From assembly GCA_027067085.1 (NCBI GenBank), contig JAMOMM010000372.1, positions 1 to 8,602 of the forward strand: DNA of 8,602 bases, in the 5' to 3' direction. Numbering within the stretch: position 1 is the first letter of the stretch; every line of letters starts with the position of its first letter. Positions 6,162 to 8,602 of the stretch are shown in pieces. Origin of the DNA: Hyphomicrobiales bacterium (GTDB lineage Bacteria > Pseudomonadota > Alphaproteobacteria > Rhizobiales > Aestuariivirgaceae). Both the position numbers and the translations under genes were made by a program. Below the pieces are notes generated by a model. The model saw only the letters and a program-made list of their open reading frames with translations. It made no database searches and was not told where the DNA came from.

Positions 6162-6924
6162 GCAACCAGCATTTTCATTTCCGAGACCAAGTGGGCTTAC
6201 GATCATTCGCTCATTGGTTTTTAATGTGGTGTTTTATGTAAATTTGCTGGTGTTTTTAGTCTTTGGGGCTTGGTTTTTGTTGATGCCACGAAAGTGGGCC
6301 ATTAGGGCGCTGCAAACTTGGGCGCGCTCAAGTATGTGGTGGCAAAAGGTTATTATAGGTACCAAAGTAGAAGTTCGTGGCTTGGAAAACATTCCCAAGG
6401 GGGCGTGTTTGCTGGTTGGTAAGCATCAATCGCTTTGGGAAACTTTTGCGATTTTGCCTTTGGTTGATGACCCTGCAATGGTGCTTAAAAGAGAGCTGAC
6501 CTATATTCCGCTATTTGGCTGGTTTGCGATGAAGTTTAAAATGGTATCGGTCAATCGTGGGGCCGCAGCTAGTGCTTTGCGAAAATTGCGAGCCGATGCG
6601 GGTGAACGAATTGCCGATGGGCGGCAAATTTTGATATTTCCTGAAGGAACGCGCAAGAACCCGCTAGCTGAACCAGATTACAAACCAGGTGCGGCGGCGC
6701 TTTATTTAAGTTTAGATGTGGATGCTGTGCCGTTTGGGTTAAATTCAGGGCTTTATTGGCCACGGCGCAAGTTTGTTCGCTATCCTGGCACAATCATTAT
6801 TGAGTTTGGGCCTGCTATACCAAAAGGTTTAGCGCGCAAAGAATTCTTTGCACGCTCACAAGAGCTAATAGAATCTCTTACCAACGAATTGGTAAGAGAA
6901 GGCATCTCAAAGGATTTTAAGTAG
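6151..6924 (+). CDS. plsC: 1-acyl-sn-glycerol-3-phosphate acyltransferase (PlsC family)
   Basis: The 257-residue protein is predicted to transfer an acyl chain to lysophosphatidic acid, making phosphatidic acid for phospholipid synthesis at the inner membrane. An N-terminal hydrophobic segment (about 20-45) anchors it. The acyltransferase blocks are in order: KHQSLWE (91-97) as block I, with catalytic H92 and an acidic residue four apart that is Glu97, where the textbook motif HX4D has Asp; LKRELTYIPLFGW (112-124); VNRG (134-137) as block II; FPEGTR (163-168) as block III; and AVPFGLNSG (192-200) as block IV. Its ATG lies 11 nt inside ftsX with no clear Shine-Dalgarno, so coupled translation with ftsX is likely. 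Activity on lysophosphatidic acid is inferred; related enzymes acylate ornithine lipids or other lysolipids. The 3' end contains a strong hairpin. Confidence 0.9.
   Translation: MQSEQPAFSFPRPSGLTIIRSLVFNVVFYVNLLVFLVFGAWFLLMPRKWAIRALQTWARSSMWWQKVIIGTKVEVRGLENIPKGACLLVGKHQSLWETFAILPLVDDPAMVLKRELTYIPLFGWFAMKFKMVSVNRGAAASALRKLRADAGERIADGRQILIFPEGTRKNPLAEPDYKPGAAALYLSLDVDAVPFGLNSGLYWPRRKFVRYPGTIIIEFGPAIPKGLARKEFFARSQELIESLTNELVREGISKDFK
6874..6899 (-). terminator. Perfect 11-bp hairpin inside plsC 3' end, probable rpmE terminator
   Basis: TCTCTTACCAA (6874-6884) and TTGGTAAGAGA (6889-6899) are exact reverse complements around a 4-nt loop. Read on the minus strand the loop is TTCG, the class of unusually stable UUCG tetraloops, though closed here by A-U. 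It lies 41 nt after the rpmE stop and is followed on that strand by TTCTATT, a moderate U-rich tail. On the plus strand the loop is CGAA and no T-run follows, so the minus strand (rpmE) is its more likely user. It sits within plsC codons for residues 242-250. Confidence 0.55.
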
Positions 6925-6939
6925 CTTGAATTGACAAGT

Positions 6940-7161
6940 TTACTTTTTAAGGAAACCGAATTTCTCGTTAAAGCGAGAAACACGACCTGCACGATCAACC
7001 AATGTTGCTGTGCCGCCTTTCCAAGCTGGATGAGTATCTGGATCGATATCAAGTTGTAATGTTTCGCCTTCTTTGCCCCATGTAGAATAGGTTTCGAAAG
7101 TTGAACCGTTTGTCATTGCAACAGTGATTTTGTGGTATTCTGGGTGAATGTCGTTTTTCAT
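6940..7161 (-). CDS. rpmE: 50S ribosomal protein L31, cysteine-free type
   Basis: This 73-residue protein is bacterial L31, which bridges the large and small ribosomal subunits near the central protuberance. It begins MKNDIHPEYHKITVAMTNG and contains STWGKEGETLQLDIDPDTHPAW and GRVSRFNEKFG, typical of alphaproteobacterial L31. There is no cysteine at all, so it lacks the CxxC zinc sites of E. coli-type L31 and belongs to the zinc-independent (C-) form. The length is close to the 70 residues of E. coli L31. It is a single-gene unit converging on plsC (15 nt between stop codons) and divergent from the ABC exporter gene. A good promoter lies at 7227-7255 and a small hairpin in its leader. No strong Shine-Dalgarno precedes the ATG. 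Confidence 0.93.
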   Translation of the reverse strand: MKNDIHPEYHKITVAMTNGSTFETYSTWGKEGETLQLDIDPDTHPAWKGGTATLVDRAGRVSRFNEKFGFLKK

Positions 7162-7184
7162 CGGTCTTAAACTCTATATTTTGC

Positions 7185-7210
7185 AAAAAATAGCTCTGCC
7201 TAAAAGCAGA
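7185..7210 (-). promoter_or_regulatory. Leader hairpin plus U-run upstream of rpmE
   Basis: On the minus strand the rpmE leader contains TCTGC-TTTTAG-GCAGA (7210-7195), a perfect 5-bp stem, then GCTA and six T (7190-7185). It begins roughly 10 nt after the expected transcript start. The form resembles a weak attenuator, or a structure that could mimic an L31 binding site. The short stem makes either reading tentative. Confidence 0.3.
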
Positions 7211-7226
7211 TGCTTGAAGTAGCGGT

Positions 7227-7255
7227 TCTATACATGACAAGCCCAATGCTGGCAA
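7227..7255 (-). promoter_or_regulatory. Sigma-70-type promoter of rpmE
   Basis: Read on the minus strand: -35 TTGCCA (7255-7250), a 17-nt spacer, and -10 TATAGA (7232-7227). Both boxes are near consensus with ideal spacing. The transcript would start near 7220, giving a leader of about 60 nt before the rpmE ATG. Confidence 0.6.
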
Positions 7256-7282
7256 GTGCTGTAATTCGTCTCATACCACCTT

Positions 7283-7310
7283 TTGAGGCTTAAAGATGCT
7301 TGTATATAGG
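7283..7310 (+). promoter_or_regulatory. Candidate promoter of the ABC exporter gene
   Basis: TTGAGG (7283-7288), a 16-nt spacer and TATAGG (7305-7310) form a plausible sigma-70-type promoter on the plus strand. The start would be near 7317, about 42 nt before the ATG. It is back to back with the rpmE promoter. The boxes match only moderately. Confidence 0.35.
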
Positions 7311-7358
7311 GGGTTTTTGGGGTTTAACAGCTTGCAGTTATATTTTTAGGCGAAAACC

Positions 7359-8602
7359 ATGGCCACTTCCTCACCAAGTACAGATACAAAAGCGACCGAT
7401 CAGGCAAAAGCAGATTTGGCAGCGTTTGCAACGAACACTGGACAGCGCGCAAAATCGCGTAATTTAGCGCCGTTGAAAACGCTTTTACCGATGGTGCTCA
7501 AGCACAAATCAAAAGTCATTATGGCGTTAATTGCCCTTTTGGCGGCAGCTGGTGCCATGTTGGCCATTCCAGTGGCGGTGCGCCGTGTTGTCGATCATGG
7601 GTTTACGGCTGAGACATCGCAATTTGTTGACCAGTATTTTGGTATGATGTTGGTTGTGGTGGCTGTGTTGGCGCTGGCCAGTGCAAGTCGATATTATTTT
7701 GTCACGTGGATTGGCGAGCGTTTGGTCGCTGATTTGCGCGATCAGGTGTTTTCTCACCTATTGACCCTTAGCCCAGAGTTTTTTGAAAAATCTCATACGG
7801 GTGAAGTGTTGTCTCGGTTGACCGCTGATACCACACAATTAAAATCGCTATTTGGCTCGACTATCTCTGTTGCATTGCGCAATATTTTTATGTTCATCGG
7901 TGCCGTGGTTCTGATGGTGGTAACGAGTTTGAAATTGTCAGGTGTGGTGTTGTTAACAATTTTGGTGATTGTGCCGACGCTGGTTTTCTTTGGTCGGCGG
8001 GTGCGTAAACTCTCGCGTGATGCTCAAGATACTTTGGCTGGTTCTGCTGCCTTGGCGCAAGAAACGTTGGGCGCTGTTAAAGATGTTCAAGCTAACAATC
8101 AACAAAATCGTATGAGTAATGCGTTTAGCGCTGCAACGACGAAAGCTTTTAATGTGGCCCAAGCACGGACCTCTTCGCGGGCGGTTTTAACGGCGCTGAT
8201 TATTTTTGTTGCGTTTGGCTCTGTCGTGGCGGTTTTGTGGCTGGGCGCGCAAGATGTTTTAGACGGTAATATGACAGCGGGCGGCTTGAGCCAATTTGTT
8301 TTATATGCGGTTTTTGCCGCTGGCGCTCTTGGCTCTCTTTCTGAAGTTTGGGGGGAAGTGCAATTGGCTGCAGGTGCGGCCGAGCGTTTGCATGAGTTGC
8401 AAGAAACAAAACCTAAAATAACAACACCTGCAACCGTTGTTGCTTTTGGCGAAAAAATGAGCGGCGTTGTAGAGGTAAGCGATGTTGACTTTGCCTATCC
8501 CACCAGACCTGATGATTTGGCGCTTAGAAATGTTTCGTTTAAGGTTGGTTCAGGAGAAACTGTTGCTATTGTTGGCCCGTCAGGTGCTGGTAAAAGTACG
8601 GT
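7359..8602 (+). CDS. MsbA-related ABC exporter (TM domain fused to ATPase), 3'-truncated by window edge
   Basis: The frame is open from the ATG at 7359 to the window end, giving 414 residues plus a partial codon; AGG at 7348-7350 is a plausible ribosome site. It is a half-transporter of the lipid/multidrug exporter type, predicted to work as a homodimer in the inner membrane. A polar tail of about 50 residues precedes six hydrophobic segments near 52-75, 95-113, 171-192, 194-211, 277-297 and 307-327. Typical exporter landmarks are LRDQVFSHLLTLSPEFFEKSHTGEVLSRLTAD (126-157, split here only for description) and QETLGAVKDVQA (234-245). The nucleotide-binding domain starts near 370 (VEVSDVDFAYPTRP) and reaches Walker A GPSGAGKST (406-414); signature, Walker B and H-loop lie beyond the window. 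It resembles the TIGR02204 MsbA-related family that I associate with rpmE neighbourhoods in alphaproteobacteria. The substrate is unknown, and true MsbA function is not implied. Confidence 0.9.
   Translation, partial: MATSSPSTDTKATDQAKADLAAFATNTGQRAKSRNLAPLKTLLPMVLKHKSKVIMALIALLAAAGAMLAIPVAVRRVVDHGFTAETSQFVDQYFGMMLVVVAVLALASASRYYFVTWIGERLVADLRDQVFSHLLTLSPEFFEKSHTGEVLSRLTADTTQLKSLFGSTISVALRNIFMFIGAVVLMVVTSLKLSGVVLLTILVIVPTLVFFGRRVRKLSRDAQDTLAGSAALAQETLGAVKDVQANNQQNRMSNAFSAATTKAFNVAQARTSSRAVLTALIIFVAFGSVVAVLWLGAQDVLDGNMTAGGLSQFVLYAVFAAGALGSLSEVWGEVQLAAGAAERLHELQETKPKITTPATVVAFGEKMSGVVEVSDVDFAYPTRPDDLALRNVSFKVGSGETVAIVGPSGAGKST

Noticed and set aside
6925..6938. CTTG...CAAG inverted repeat in the plsC-rpmE gap as a terminator
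   Set aside because: Only 4 bp of stem; the 11-bp hairpin at 6874-6899 is far better.
6780..7052. Minus-strand open frame overlapping rpmE and the plsC end
   Set aside because: It is in a different frame from rpmE, overlaps two firm genes, and its product is unrecognisable.
7527..8409. Several minus-strand open frames opposite the ABC exporter
   Set aside because: The plus-strand frame encodes a coherent exporter from 7359 to the window end, so these are antisense shadows.
1..8602. Search for a defence, mobile or otherwise new multi-gene system
   Set aside because: No transposase, integrase, phage, toxin-antitoxin, CRISPR or nuclease-like genes are visible; the content is conserved housekeeping and envelope genes with even base composition.

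Overview
The window looks like a chromosomal core region of an alphaproteobacterium, most likely in or near the Hyphomicrobiales (Rhizobiales). The reasons are a TIGR02302-type (DUF4175-like) large membrane protein, an MJ0042-type zinc-ribbon membrane protein divergent from ftsEX, a cysteine-free L31 next to an MsbA-related ABC transporter, a near-ideal CtrA box upstream of ftsE, and scarce GANTC (CcrM) sites. Base composition is moderate in GC and similar throughout. I see no mobile element, CRISPR array, tRNA or rRNA.

Layout. Bases 1-304 hold the 3' end of a dsbB gene (oxidation of periplasmic DsbA), whose start lies outside the window. Bases 361-3057 encode an 898-residue membrane-anchored protein of unknown function. 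It converges on a two-gene minus-strand unit: an MJ0042 zinc-ribbon/one-TM protein (start best placed at 4390) followed, with a 20-nt overlap, by hypoxanthine phosphoribosyltransferase (hpt). A 151-bp divergent intergenic region separates this unit from a plus-strand unit ftsE (GTG start at 4542), ftsX (TTG start at 5223) and a plsC-family acyltransferase that overlaps ftsX by 11 nt. rpmE (ribosomal protein L31) lies on the minus strand and converges on plsC. A 197-bp divergent region then leads into the 5' part of an ABC exporter gene that runs off the window at the Walker A motif; it has no stop codon before the end.

How the genes work together. FtsE and FtsX form the divisome ATPase/permease pair that controls peptidoglycan hydrolysis, and the acyltransferase in the same unit makes phosphatidic acid, so envelope splitting and membrane supply may be expressed together. 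The most informative regulatory signal is in the ftsE/MJ0042 intergenic region: a TTAA-N7-TTAACCAT site matching the CtrA consensus, the window's only intergenic GANTC site, a 22-bp imperfect dyad and a 10-bp palindrome. This suggests cell-cycle control of ftsEX and possibly of the divergent unit.

I do not find a clearly undescribed multi-gene system. The best leads are the CtrA/CcrM arrangement at ftsE, a perfect 11-bp hairpin inside the 3' end of plsC that probably ends the opposing rpmE transcript, and the TIGR02302 protein of unknown function.
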